From: Catonella sp963545085
Lineage (GTDB): Bacteria; Bacillota; Clostridia; Lachnospirales; Lachnospiraceae
DNA length: 64,000 nt
Direction of reading: 5' to 3'
Assembly: GCA_963545085.1 (NCBI GenBank)
Contig: CAUUHV010000004.1
Span: forward strand, 1-64,000
Shown here: in pieces, positions 52,806 through 62,034 of the stretch
Layout of the letters: each line of letters opens with the position of its first letter
Position numbering within the stretch: the first letter of the stretch is position 1
Translations under genes and position numbers: made by a program
The notes under the pieces: generated by a model
What the model was told of the DNA's origin: nothing
The model's input: only the letters and a program-made list of their open reading frames with translations
The model's database searches: none

Positions 52806-54578
52806 CTAAGATTTCGGAATAAAAATTACTATTCTTGTACCGTTTCCCGGCGTGCTGTCCAAATCTATATTGCAGTCATCGCCGTAGTACAGGGCAAGTC
52901 GTTTTGCTACGTTAAATATACCTATATGTGATCTGTTTTCATCGTCTTTAAAAGAAAGCGGTGAAGCAAGCATATCTTTAAGCTTACTTAAGGTTTCGGC
53001 AGGGATGCCCGTTCCGTCGTCATATATGCTTATTACAAGATGAGTTTCATTAAGCTTTGCGCCTATGTAAATGGTGACGGGAGAGGTGCCGGGCTCCACG
53101 CTGTGTTTAAGCGCATTTTCCGCAAAGGGCTGAAGTATGAATTTCATTACGGGAATTTCTTTTGTGTCATTTCTTATGCTGTAAATTATATTAAGCTTTT
53201 TCGGAAAGCGTATCTTGCATATTGTAAGGTATGACTGTATCATTTCAAGTTCTTTTTCAAAAGGCACAATACTTTCACCTTTTATATTATATCGGAAAAG
53301 CTTGCCTAAAGCCGATATGGCATCGCTTATTTCCGGAACGGACTTTTCAAGTGAAAGTGAGGCTATGGATTCCAAGGAATTATACAGAAAATGAGGATTG
53401 ATTTGACTTCTTAAAAAACTTAATTCCGCTTTTTTCTTTTCAAGCTCCATTTCATAAAGATTCACGGTGGCGGCTTGAAGTTCCAGACTTAACTCGTTTT
53501 GTCTTTCAAGCATATTATTAAAAGCGTTTGAAAGGGACACAATTTCCGAACATCCTGTCAGTTTAACGGGAGCCTTATCTGAAACGGGACTGATTTCTTT
53601 AAGGTTTTCTATGTGGATTGATAATTTTTTAAGCGGAGTGACAATATTTCGTAAAATACTTCGCATAAGCAGAGCGATTATAGTAAGTGAAAGCAAAGTT
53701 ACACTTATTATAACAAATGTTGTGAATCTGACCTCGGCTGTTATTGAGTGTTTGTCAAGCGCAGTTATTACGGTAAGAGGTTTGTCGCTTATCCTTGATT
53801 TATAAATAAGGTAATTCGGCGTTTCCAAAAAGATCAGTTTGGAGTCCGCTTTTTCGGAGGGCTCTCCGAGTTCGCTTAATATCTCATCTTTTATGACTTT
53901 TTTTCCGTTAAAAGAAAAGCTGTTGCCGTTATCGTCAACCAGGATAAAATAGGTGAATTCTTTTTTATTATCAGGAAGTATCAGATTTGATTTATTTAAA
54001 TCCAATGAAAGAAACAAAGTGCCGAGCAGTTTTCCGTAATTTGCTCTGTTATGCATCCCGTACATATTATGCCCGAAAATGAGCCTATATGAGTTTTTTT
54101 CGCGGAGGGAGAAAAAGGGAGAGGATTTAAGACCGAAGCAGCGGGAGCCGTAGGACTCCTTCATTTCATCGGAAAATTTTTGAAGTGAAGCCCTGTCGCA
54201 ATAATTTGACCATACTAATTCATCCGAAAAAAGGGCAATATCGGAAATGTCATTATTCATTATAGAATAAGAAGAAAATTGTGTCTGCAGGGATTTTATA
54301 TATTCGGGAGTTTTTGATGAAAACGGTGAAAGCATAAGGTTTTCAATATTATTGTCAAATAAAAGGCTCGTAAATATTGTATCCGCGCGTTTTATAAGAA
54401 AATCGACCTCGCTTTCAAATTTTTCCGCAGTACTTTTTGCGTAAGATGAAGCGTTTTTTGTCATAAGTCCGTAGATGACGTTATAAGAAAGCAGGAACAG
54501 ACCGATTCCGAGTACTAAAAAGCAGCAGAGAATGAAATTAAACTGTTTTAAAACGGATTTGTTTTTATTTAGAGGCAT
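52806..54578 (-). CDS. Sensor histidine kinase (YesM-like)
   Basis: A 590-residue kinase of the LytS/YesM class. TM1 is near residues 13-37, an extracytoplasmic Cache-type sensor spans about 40-280, TM2 is at 286-306, a HAMP linker follows, then the phospho-acceptor H396 in LRSQINPHFLYNSLESI and the HATPase domain near 480-590 (FILQPFAENALKHSVEPG, IYDDGTGIP, IGIFNVAKRLALYYGDD). It senses an extracellular sugar directly or with a binding protein. It is divergent from the transporter operon. Confidence 0.92.
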   Translation of the reverse strand: MPLNKNKSVLKQFNFILCCFLVLGIGLFLLSYNVIYGLMTKNASSYAKSTAEKFESEVDFLIKRADTIFTSLLFDNNIENLMLSPFSSKTPEYIKSLQTQFSSYSIMNNDISDIALFSDELVWSNYCDRASLQKFSDEMKESYGSRCFGLKSSPFFSLREKNSYRLIFGHNMYGMHNRANYGKLLGTLFLSLDLNKSNLILPDNKKEFTYFILVDDNGNSFSFNGKKVIKDEILSELGEPSEKADSKLIFLETPNYLIYKSRISDKPLTVITALDKHSITAEVRFTTFVIISVTLLSLTIIALLMRSILRNIVTPLKKLSIHIENLKEISPVSDKAPVKLTGCSEIVSLSNAFNNMLERQNELSLELQAATVNLYEMELEKKKAELSFLRSQINPHFLYNSLESIASLSLEKSVPEISDAISALGKLFRYNIKGESIVPFEKELEMIQSYLTICKIRFPKKLNIIYSIRNDTKEIPVMKFILQPFAENALKHSVEPGTSPVTIYIGAKLNETHLVISIYDDGTGIPAETLSKLKDMLASPLSFKDDENRSHIGIFNVAKRLALYYGDDCNIDLDSTPGNGTRIVIFIPKS

Positions 54579-54645
54579 ATATTGACCTTTCCGCAGGAGA
54601 TATTCTAAGCATAAGATTACGTCCGATTATGAAAAAATGCAAGAT

Positions 54646-54804
54646 ATTTTCAGCTTGAGTTTATGCATTTTTTTCATTTAAACATGGCTCTATCGACTAA
54701 AATGTACTTATTTTCGTTAAATTATTTTTGTTTATGTAATGCGGCTTATAAGCAGCACGGTTAAGCCATATTTATGAAAAAATCCTGAAACTCAAGATTT
54801 TCAG
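54646..54804. mobile_element. 143-bp MITE, copy 2
   Basis: The element is 54654-54796. It has ends CTTGAGTTT and AAACTCAAG and differs from copy 1 (33195-33337) at about ten positions. It is flanked by ATTTTCAG on both sides (54646-54653 and 54797-54804), an 8-base duplication. It sits in the 412-base divergent region between the YesM kinase gene and the transporter operon, so it may add sites or a hairpin to either promoter. Confidence 0.85.
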
Positions 54805-54990
54805 GATCAAGTGAATATTTTTATGTAAAATTTCTTGCCGCACCTAATAAAATTCCATATTTGTATTTGAAATATGGAAAAATCCCACATCTATCATAAA
54901 AACAACCAAAAATCGACATTAAAAATACATTTTTTTGTGCAAAACCATAGTGTATACTTGATATATAAAAGAGAAAGATGAGGAAAAGTC

Positions 54991-55923
54991 ATGAAAGGAA
55001 GGGAAAAATATTCCAAAACGGAGTTAAAAAAGAGAATCAGGAATAACTGGATGCTTTACGCCATGTTGGTGCCTGTTTTAGTGTGGTATCTGATTTTTTG
55101 CTATCTGCCGATGGGAGGAATAACCCTTGCATTTAAAGAATTCAGATTTGATATGGGGCTTTGGAGGAGCCCGATTGTAGGGTTTAAACATTTTAAGGCG
55201 ATGTTTTCGGATAGAGAGTTTTGGACGGCATTTACGAACACTATCATATTCAGCCTCGGAAAACTTGTTTTTCATTTTCCGGTACCGATAATAGTGGCTG
55301 TTTTATTAAATGAGATTAAAATTTCAAAAGTAAAAAAGGTATTTCAGACAATCTTTACATTCCCTCATTTCATAAGCTGGGTGGTTCTTTCCGGAATACT
55401 TATAAATATCTTCGCTTCAAACGGTATAGTAAATCAGACTCTCGGAGCGCTCGGAATGGAAAAGATAGCGCCTATAATTGAAGTCGGCTCTTTCAGATGG
55501 TTTATATGGTTGTCGAATATTTGGAAGGAATTCGGGTGGGATGCCATCATATACATGGCTGCGCTTACAAGCATAGACCCTCAGCTTTATGAGGCGGCGG
55601 AAATAGATGGGGCAGGAAGACTCGGCAAAATGCTTCATATAACGTGGCCGGGAATAAGAGGCATAGTAAGTGTAATGCTTATTTTACAAATCGGAGGAAT
55701 TATGAGCGGTGCTTCCTTCGACCAGGTATTCAACCTCTATTCGGCACCGGTATACCCTGTCGGCGATATCATAGACACTTATGTTTACAGAAAATCGTTT
55801 ATGGTAGGAGCCAACTTCGGCTACACGACGGCTATAGGACTGCTTAAGTCCGTAATAGGAGTGGCATTGCTGCTCACGGCAAATAAAGCGGTTAATAAAA
55901 TGGGAGAGGAGGGGCTGTTCTGA
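54991..55923 (+). CDS. Sugar ABC transporter permease (LplB/YteP type)
   Basis: A 310-residue permease of the carbohydrate-uptake-1 class with six membrane helices. The EAA loop, which docks the ATPase, reads YEAAEIDGAGRLGKMLHITWPGIRG near residue 204-228. The Lpl/Yte subfamily start MLVPVLVWYLIFCYLPMGGI is clear. The ATG follows GATGAGGAAAAGTC. It overlaps the second permease by three bases. No ATPase gene is in the operon, so a shared MsmX-type ATPase is expected. Confidence 0.93.
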   Translation: MKGREKYSKTELKKRIRNNWMLYAMLVPVLVWYLIFCYLPMGGITLAFKEFRFDMGLWRSPIVGFKHFKAMFSDREFWTAFTNTIIFSLGKLVFHFPVPIIVAVLLNEIKISKVKKVFQTIFTFPHFISWVVLSGILINIFASNGIVNQTLGALGMEKIAPIIEVGSFRWFIWLSNIWKEFGWDAIIYMAALTSIDPQLYEAAEIDGAGRLGKMLHITWPGIRGIVSVMLILQIGGIMSGASFDQVFNLYSAPVYPVGDIIDTYVYRKSFMVGANFGYTTAIGLLKSVIGVALLLTANKAVNKMGEEGLF

Positions 55924-56795
55924 TGAAAAAGAACAAGACAACGGCTTTTGATATCATACTTTACGTTTTATTCGGCTTACTTGCCCTCATAACCCTTTAT
56001 CCGTTTTATAATGTACTGATTGTATCCGTTTCAAATACCAAGACAAGCATTGAACATTCTCCGTATATATTGCCGTATGTGTTTGACCTTACGGGTTATA
56101 AAACTATTATAAAAGATATAGATTTTTTTAAATCACTTTTTGTAACGATATTTGTAACTGCTTTCGGCGGCGCTTTAAATATGATTTTTTCAATTATTGC
56201 ATCCTATGTGTTGTCGAGAAAAGGTCTGCCGGCAAGAAAGGTTTTTTTGTCGCTTATTCTTTTTACAATGTTTTTTTCGGGTGGAATGATACCTACCTAC
56301 CTTGTAATAAGCAATTTAAATCTTACCGACAGTATTTGGGCGTTAATATTTCCCACCATGCTTAATACTTATTATGTGATTATAATGAAAAATTATTTTG
56401 AGAGTCTGCCTATAGGACTTTCCGAGGCGGCGAGTATAGACGGCGCGAACGCCTTTATCATACTTATAAGGATTTATTTGCCGATATCGAAGCCGTTTAT
56501 GGCGACCTTCGCTCTCTTTTACGCGGTTGAAAGGTGGAACGGTTGGTGGGAAGCGTTTCTTTATATAAGTGATAAGAATCTGAAGCCTTTGCAAATTTAT
56601 TTAAGAGAGGTGCTTGTAAATTTCAATACCCAGTTAGCAACGCAGGCGCAGTCAATGCTTTCGCAAAATAAGGTGTTTGTGCAGTCGATTCAGATGGCGG
56701 CAATCGTTGTTACCATGCTCCCTATATTCTGTCTGTATCCGTTTTTGCAGAAATATTTCGTAACAGGTATAATGATCGGCTCGATAAAGGAATAG
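55923..56795 (+). CDS. Sugar ABC transporter permease (LplC/YtcP type)
   Basis: The 290-residue second CUT1 permease has six helices. Its EAA loop reads LSEAASIDGANAFIILIRIYLPISKP near residues 166-191. The ATG overlaps the stop of the first permease (TGATG). It ends in the subfamily tail YFVTGIMIGSIKE. It forms the heterodimeric channel with the preceding permease and takes substrate from the lipoprotein that follows. Confidence 0.94.
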   Translation: MKKNKTTAFDIILYVLFGLLALITLYPFYNVLIVSVSNTKTSIEHSPYILPYVFDLTGYKTIIKDIDFFKSLFVTIFVTAFGGALNMIFSIIASYVLSRKGLPARKVFLSLILFTMFFSGGMIPTYLVISNLNLTDSIWALIFPTMLNTYYVIIMKNYFESLPIGLSEAASIDGANAFIILIRIYLPISKPFMATFALFYAVERWNGWWEAFLYISDKNLKPLQIYLREVLVNFNTQLATQAQSMLSQNKVFVQSIQMAAIVVTMLPIFCLYPFLQKYFVTGIMIGSIKE

Positions 56796-56855
56796 AGCGC
56801 TTACAGCGTTCATATATAAAAATGTGGGAATTACCACGGAAAAGGAGAAAATGAA

Positions 56856-58508
56856 ATGAGAAGACACAAAAAAGTTATTTCTGCCGCGCTTGCTTTGGTA
56901 ATGGCTGTATCAATGCTTGCGGGTTGCGGACAGAAGGGGAATGAAACAAAGAAAAGCAGTACTTCAGAGACTGCCGCCTCTACAGTAAGTAAGACAAGCG
57001 GTACGGGGAGCGCTTCTACATCGGGTACCGGTGAACAGGCACAGAAGGTGGATGTAACGATTGCGATTTGGGGAGCTGATGACGGACTTTCGGATCCTAA
57101 TGACCCTATATTAAAGACTTTGGAGGAAAAGACGGGAGTACACCTCGTTCCTCAAAATGTAACATGGGATGATTTTGAGCAGAAGATTCAGCTTTGGTCC
57201 ACAAACGGTCAGCTTCCTGATATCTTCGTCGGAGATTTTGTAGGAAAATCATTTTTCGGAAACTGGATAGAGCAGGGCACTATAAGGGCTTTGCCTGAGG
57301 ATTTATCCGCATATCCAAACCTTGCGGAGTATCTTAAGATGGACAGAGCACAGGCGGCTATGAGAGACGGCAAATATTATATGATACCGAGAAGCACCTA
57401 TAAGGATATTTCCTACAGCGTGCTTGACAGAAATGTGGTTTATAGATGGGATCTTGCAAAAAAGGCGGGAGTTACCAAGGAACCTGAAACTTATGAAGAG
57501 TTTGCCGATATGATCAAAAAGATAATAGCGGCTGATCCCGAGAAAAAGAATATATCCGGAATGACACAGATTATTCCCGCTCTGCTTGCCGGCTTCATAC
57601 TTCCTTATGGCGGCATACTTCAGAAAAAATGGGTATTAAACAAGGACAATAAATTTGTACCGGGATATTTTGCGGATAAGGACGGACTTATAGCCGCTAT
57701 GGAGCTTGCAAGAAAATATTACACCGAAGGTGTTGTTGAGAAAGATATTGCTCTTGCAAAGCTTGAAACAAGTAAAGAAAAATTCTTGAAGGGCGAGAGC
57801 GCTGCAATGATATTCGCATGGGCAGGACCTGCAGGGCTTTATGACAACATTGTGAAAGATTATGAGCAGCTTTATCCGGATCGTAAGTTTATTGATGATA
57901 TGAAGATTGCAAAGCTTTATCCGGGTGTGGACGGAAAGAAGCATTATTTTGTAGACACCGAAGCATGGAGCGAGAGCTACTTCTCATCAAAGGTTGATGA
58001 TGAAAAGATGGCGGCTATCTGCAAGCTTTATGACTATCTCTGCTCGGAAGAAGGAAAAAGACTTGTATTCTGCGGATTTGAGGGTGAAGATTATGAAGTC
58101 AAGGACGGGCAGGTTGTAATGAAGGACGGAGTGGATGTTATGACTAAATATAGATTTAAAAATAATAATGCCACCGACAGTATCGCCATGTGGAATCCAT
58201 CATCGTGGGATTTGAGCTTCCCTTCAAACACTCCTATGGAATACAGAAAGCTTAGTGAAGCAAGGTATATGGATGCCGGAAAGAACGGAACTCTTCCGAA
58301 GTATTACGACTCGGTGCTTTTCTTATCCACACCTTTAAAGAACGAGTTTGTGTATAATGTAAGCGATGATCTTATGCAGATTATGATGGGCACGGATCCT
58401 GTTCCCGAAATGGTGGACAAGCTTCTCGAAAATTATGAAAATAACGGACTTTCCGCTATGATTGAGGAAGTAAATAAGGTTGCCGAAGAGCAGGGAATCA
58501 AGAAGTAA
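56856..58508 (+). CDS. Sugar-binding lipoprotein (LplA/YtcQ type)
   Basis: A 550-residue binding lipoprotein: signal peptide with lipobox LAGC (Cys24), a Ser/Thr-rich linker to about residue 65, then the binding fold (VTIAIWGADDGLSDPNDPIL, LPDIFVGDFVGKS, AMIFAWAGPAG). GGAAAAGGAGAAA precedes the ATG. It supplies the two upstream permeases. A hairpin just behind it probably raises its level over the rhamnosidase. The neighbour suggests a rhamnose-containing oligosaccharide, but binding was not shown. Confidence 0.93.
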   Translation: MRRHKKVISAALALVMAVSMLAGCGQKGNETKKSSTSETAASTVSKTSGTGSASTSGTGEQAQKVDVTIAIWGADDGLSDPNDPILKTLEEKTGVHLVPQNVTWDDFEQKIQLWSTNGQLPDIFVGDFVGKSFFGNWIEQGTIRALPEDLSAYPNLAEYLKMDRAQAAMRDGKYYMIPRSTYKDISYSVLDRNVVYRWDLAKKAGVTKEPETYEEFADMIKKIIAADPEKKNISGMTQIIPALLAGFILPYGGILQKKWVLNKDNKFVPGYFADKDGLIAAMELARKYYTEGVVEKDIALAKLETSKEKFLKGESAAMIFAWAGPAGLYDNIVKDYEQLYPDRKFIDDMKIAKLYPGVDGKKHYFVDTEAWSESYFSSKVDDEKMAAICKLYDYLCSEEGKRLVFCGFEGEDYEVKDGQVVMKDGVDVMTKYRFKNNNATDSIAMWNPSSWDLSFPSNTPMEYRKLSEARYMDAGKNGTLPKYYDSVLFLSTPLKNEFVYNVSDDLMQIMMGTDPVPEMVDKLLENYENNGLSAMIEEVNKVAEEQGIKK

Positions 58509-58525
58509 TACACAAAACGCTCCAG

Positions 58526-58555
58526 ACTGCCGTCCGCAAAGGGCGGCAGTTTTAT
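58526..58555 (+). terminator. Hairpin between the binding protein and rhamnosidase
   Basis: ACTGCCG pairs perfectly with CGGCAGT around CCGCAAAGGG and runs into TTTTATG, 18 bases past the stop. It looks like a partial terminator or 3' stabiliser that separates the two genes. Confidence 0.7.
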
Positions 58556-58586
58556 GTAAGTGATAAAAAATGCTGCGGAGGAAAAA

Positions 58587-60743
58587 ATGGAGTTTAAGGC
58601 GAAATGGATAAAATCCGGAAGAAATTTAGGCGATATTTGTCCGGTTTTCAGGCGAAAATTTACACTAAACGGAGAAGTTCTGAAAGCGAGACTGATTATA
58701 ACCGCTTTAGGCGTTTACGAAGCGATTATAGGAGGTGAACGCATAGGGAAATATGTGCTTGCGCCGGGGTGGACGAGTTATCAAAAACGTTTGCAATATC
58801 AAATTTATGATATTACAGATCTGTTAAAGCGGGAAAACGAAATATGTGTTACCGTCGGAAAAGGCTGGTATTCATCTCCGATGCCGAGTAACGAAAACTG
58901 TGAGGACAGAAAGCGTCGTGTGGCGTTAAATACGGGATTGTTTGCTGAAATTCATATTTTATATAGAGACGGAAGCAAAGCTGTTATTCTTACGGACGAA
59001 TCGTGGGAGTATAGCGAGAGTGCCGTAAGATTCAGTGAGATTTATGACGGTGAAACATACGATGCGGGATTTACTCCGATTTTATGGGAAAAAGCGGAAA
59101 TTTTCACAGGTCCGACCGAAATACTGATTCCGCAGGAGGGGGAGATTGTTAAGGAACAGGAGCGATTTGCGGCAAAATCGGTATTTAAGACGCCTGCAGG
59201 TGATATTGTTGTTGACTTCGGACAGGAGATTACAGGATATACGGAATTTGAGATAGAAGCAAAAGCAGGCGAACGTATTCGAATTCAACATGCGGAAGTA
59301 CTTGATAAAGAAGGGAATTTTTATAATGAAAATTACAGAAGCGCAAAGGCTGAAATAAATTATATATGTAAGGAAGGAAAGCAGCGTTGGCACCCTAAAC
59401 TCACTTTTTTCGGCTTCAGATATATAAGATTGGTAGATTTCCCGCTCGAGGCAAAGCCTGAACAGTTTACAGCAATAGCGGTTTATTCGGATATCAGGCA
59501 GACCGGCAAAATCAACTGTTCGGATAAAAATCTTAACCGATTGTTTTCAAATATATTCTGGGGACAACGCGGGAATTTTCTCGATATACCCACCGATTGT
59601 CCTCAACGTGATGAAAGGTTCGGGTGGACAGGTGACGCTCAGGTTTTTATAAAAGCGGCATCTTATAATTTTGATACCCGGCGTTTTTTTACTAAATGGC
59701 TCCATGATTTATCCGCGGATCAGAAAGAAAACGGTTTGGTACCGGAAGTAATACCGGACTATTTTAAAAATAACAAAACCTGCGCGGCATGGGGAGACGC
59801 GGCGGTTATATGCCCGTGGCAAATTTACCTTACATACGGAGATGAAAAGATATTGTATGAGCAGTTTGACAGTATGAGGAAATGGATTGACTATATTACC
59901 ACGGCAACAAAAGACAGATATTTATGGACAGGGGGCATTCACTACGGTGACTGGCTCGGTCTGGACGCTCCGGCTGGAAGTTATAAAGGCTCAAGCCGTG
60001 AAGATTTTATTGCTTCCGCTTATTATGCGTATTCCACAGGACTGTTTATTAAGGCGGCAAAGGTAATAGGTGTTGATGTTTCGGAATATGAAGAATTACT
60101 TAAAAATATTATAGAAACATTCAGAAAAACGTATCCGGAGTATCATACCCAGACGGAATATACATTGGCGATATGGTTCGGACTGGCGAAAGAACCTGAA
60201 AAATCGGCTGAAGAATTAAACAATATGATTAAAAAAGACGGATACAGGCTGAAAACAGGTTTTGTCGGAACACCGTATATTCTGCATGTGCTCGGAAAAT
60301 ATGGATATAGTGATACGGCATACCGTCTGTTAATGAGAAAAGAGTATCCGTCATGGCTCTATGCGGTAGAAAAAGGGGCGACAACGATTTGGGAGCATTG
60401 GGACGGAATTACTGAAAACGGCGACTTTTGGAGCAGTGAAATGAATTCTTTCAATCATTATGCTTACGGGGCGGTAATTGATTGGGTATATGAGCGGGCG
60501 GCAGGGATAAAGCCTTCCGAGGAAGAACCGGGATTTAAAAAGGTTATTTTTGAGCCTGAGCCCACCGAACTGCTTAAATGGCTTGAAGCTTCAGTTGAAA
60601 CGAGACACGGGACAGTTTACGCAAAATGGTCATGGGAGGAAAACAGGGTGAAATATGAGATTAAGACTCCGGTAAAAGCGGAGATAAGGCTTAAAGAAAG
60701 AATGCTTTCGTTATCCGAGGGAAGCTATGTATTTTGGCTATAG
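58587..60743 (+). CDS. Alpha-L-rhamnosidase, GH78
   Basis: GH78 enzymes remove terminal alpha-L-rhamnose from flavonoids, rhamnogalacturonan or bacterial glycans. The 718-residue protein has the N-terminal beta-sandwiches (FRRKFTLNGEVLKARLIITALGVYEA) and the (alpha/alpha)6 barrel with the catalytic motif DIPTDCPQRDERFGWTGDAQ near residue 335-354, then YGDWLGLDAPAG and TIWEHWDGITENGDFWSSEMNSFNHYA. There is no signal peptide, so it acts on imported oligosaccharides. I start at ATG 58587, after GGAGGAAAAA; an earlier ATG has no site. It is in the transporter operon. Confidence 0.94.
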   Translation: MEFKAKWIKSGRNLGDICPVFRRKFTLNGEVLKARLIITALGVYEAIIGGERIGKYVLAPGWTSYQKRLQYQIYDITDLLKRENEICVTVGKGWYSSPMPSNENCEDRKRRVALNTGLFAEIHILYRDGSKAVILTDESWEYSESAVRFSEIYDGETYDAGFTPILWEKAEIFTGPTEILIPQEGEIVKEQERFAAKSVFKTPAGDIVVDFGQEITGYTEFEIEAKAGERIRIQHAEVLDKEGNFYNENYRSAKAEINYICKEGKQRWHPKLTFFGFRYIRLVDFPLEAKPEQFTAIAVYSDIRQTGKINCSDKNLNRLFSNIFWGQRGNFLDIPTDCPQRDERFGWTGDAQVFIKAASYNFDTRRFFTKWLHDLSADQKENGLVPEVIPDYFKNNKTCAAWGDAAVICPWQIYLTYGDEKILYEQFDSMRKWIDYITTATKDRYLWTGGIHYGDWLGLDAPAGSYKGSSREDFIASAYYAYSTGLFIKAAKVIGVDVSEYEELLKNIIETFRKTYPEYHTQTEYTLAIWFGLAKEPEKSAEELNNMIKKDGYRLKTGFVGTPYILHVLGKYGYSDTAYRLLMRKEYPSWLYAVEKGATTIWEHWDGITENGDFWSSEMNSFNHYAYGAVIDWVYERAAGIKPSEEEPGFKKVIFEPEPTELLKWLEASVETRHGTVYAKWSWEENRVKYEIKTPVKAEIRLKERMLSLSEGSYVFWL

Positions 60744-60753
60744 TTTTTAACAC

Positions 60754-60809
60754 TTGACAGACCGTTATTTTGCGGCTAAAATGCCTACTAAACACTATAA
60801 TATAGTAGG
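60754..60809 (+). promoter_or_regulatory. cysK promoter and possible Rrf2-type operator
   Basis: A perfect TTGACA (60754-60759) and TAAAAT (60777-60782) are 17 bases apart. Directly downstream CCTACTA (60784-60790) and TAGTAGG (60803-60809) form an inverted repeat around ACACTATAATA. Its place over the transcription start and its sequence recall operators of Rrf2-family regulators (CymR, IscR) that control cysteine or FeS genes. The regulator identity is inference. Confidence 0.65.
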
Positions 60810-60873
60810 AAAAGAAAGTGAATTACCCTATTACGGAGATGAGCAAAGACATAAGTCTGAAAAGGAGGGATTT

Positions 60874-61803
60874 ATGGCTGTATACGAAAAAATAACGGAA
60901 CTTATCGGAAAAACGCCCCTTTTGGAGCTTAAGAATTTTGAGAAAAATAATGGGCTTAAGGCTAAGATACTCGGGAAACTGGAGTATTTTAATCCGGCGG
61001 GTTCGGTAAAGGACAGAGCTGCGCTTGCGATGGTCGAGGCGGCGGAAAAGAGCGGAGAGATAAAAGAGGGTACAGTTATAATAGAGCCTACAAGCGGAAA
61101 TACCGGTATCGGGCTTGCTTCGGTAGCGGCGTCAAGGGGCTACAGACTTATAATAACCATGCCCGAAACAATGAGCGCGGAAAGAAGGATGATACTTAAA
61201 GCCTATGGCGCGGAGCTTGTGCTTACGGACGGAGCAAAGGGAATGAAGGGAGCTATAGCGAAGGCGGAAGAGCTTGCCGAAGAGATTCCTGACAGTTTCA
61301 TACCGGGGCAGTTTAAAAATAAGACAAATCCTGAAGCTCACAGAAAGACTACCGGTCCCGAGATATGGGATGACACCGAGGGCAGGGTGGATATTTTTGT
61401 GGCGGGAGTAGGTACCGGCGGTACGGTGACGGGGGTCGGTGAGTATTTAAAAAGCAAAAATCCGAATATTAAGATAGTTGCCGTAGAGCCTGCGGCGTCG
61501 CCCGTTTTAAGCGGAGGCGCGGCAGGACCCCATAAGATTCAGGGAATCGGAGCGGGCTTTATACCTGAAAATTTGAACCGTGATATTTATGATGAGATTA
61601 TACAGATAGAAAATGAAGAAGCATTCGCTTTCGGTAGAGAAGTAGCAAGGAGCGAAGGCTTTCTTGTGGGAATATCATCCGGAGCGGCTCTCGCGGCGGC
61701 AAAAAAGCTTGCGGAGCGAGGAGAGAACGAGGGAAAGATAATAGTGGCGCTTTTTCCCGATACAGGTGACAGGTATTTGTCAACGGCGTTATTTGAGGAG
61801 TGA
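60874..61803 (+). CDS. cysK: Cysteine synthase A (O-acetylserine sulfhydrylase)
   Basis: CysK makes cysteine from O-acetylserine and sulfide with PLP. The 309-residue protein has the PLP Lys in NPAGSVKDRAAL near residue 42, the TSGNTGIGLA loop near 70, the phosphate loop GTGGTVTGVG near 176-185, and SSGAALAAA near 265. I place the start at ATG 60874 (MAVYEKI), after AAAGGAGGGATTT; the longer open frame upstream crosses the promoter and is not coding. It is a single-gene unit. Confidence 0.96.
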   Translation: MAVYEKITELIGKTPLLELKNFEKNNGLKAKILGKLEYFNPAGSVKDRAALAMVEAAEKSGEIKEGTVIIEPTSGNTGIGLASVAASRGYRLIITMPETMSAERRMILKAYGAELVLTDGAKGMKGAIAKAEELAEEIPDSFIPGQFKNKTNPEAHRKTTGPEIWDDTEGRVDIFVAGVGTGGTVTGVGEYLKSKNPNIKIVAVEPAASPVLSGGAAGPHKIQGIGAGFIPENLNRDIYDEIIQIENEEAFAFGREVARSEGFLVGISSGAALAAAKKLAERGENEGKIIVALFPDTGDRYLSTALFEE

Positions 61804-61840
61804 TATTAAAAAATACGCAGTCAAGCTTAAAATTAAACGG

Positions 61841-61879
61841 GCTCCCCTCATAAACTCATGGTGAGTTTATGAGGGGAGC
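61841..61879 (+). terminator. Strong hairpin after cysK
   Basis: GCTCCCCTCATAAACTCA (61841-61858) pairs perfectly over 18 bases with 61862-61879, with a three-base loop. The tail lacks a T-run (TGCTATGTTTG), so it is a strong but non-canonical terminator. Confidence 0.65.
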
Positions 61880-61999
61880 TGCTATGTTTGAAAATAATTG
61901 TGAATAGTGTAACAAAAATATTTTGATATCATAATAAATATGTAGAAAATAACAAAAACTATTGAAAATTAATTTTAACTGTGCTATTTTATGACTATA

Positions 62000-62017
62000 A
62001 ATGTTAGCGCTAACATT
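62000..62017 (+). promoter_or_regulatory. LacI-family operator before the lacI-type gene
   Basis: AATGTTAGCGCTAACATT is an 18-base perfect palindrome with the central CG typical of LacI/GalR operators. It overlaps TATAAA (61996-62001), a likely -10, and lies 17 bases before the ATG, so autorepression is likely. Confidence 0.75.
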
Positions 62018-62034
62018 AGGTGAAAGGTGATTAA

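Noticed and set aside
60754..60873. Longer N-terminus of cysK (40 extra codons)
   Set aside because: The stretch contains a perfect promoter and an inverted repeat, and the strong ribosome binding site is at 60862-60870.
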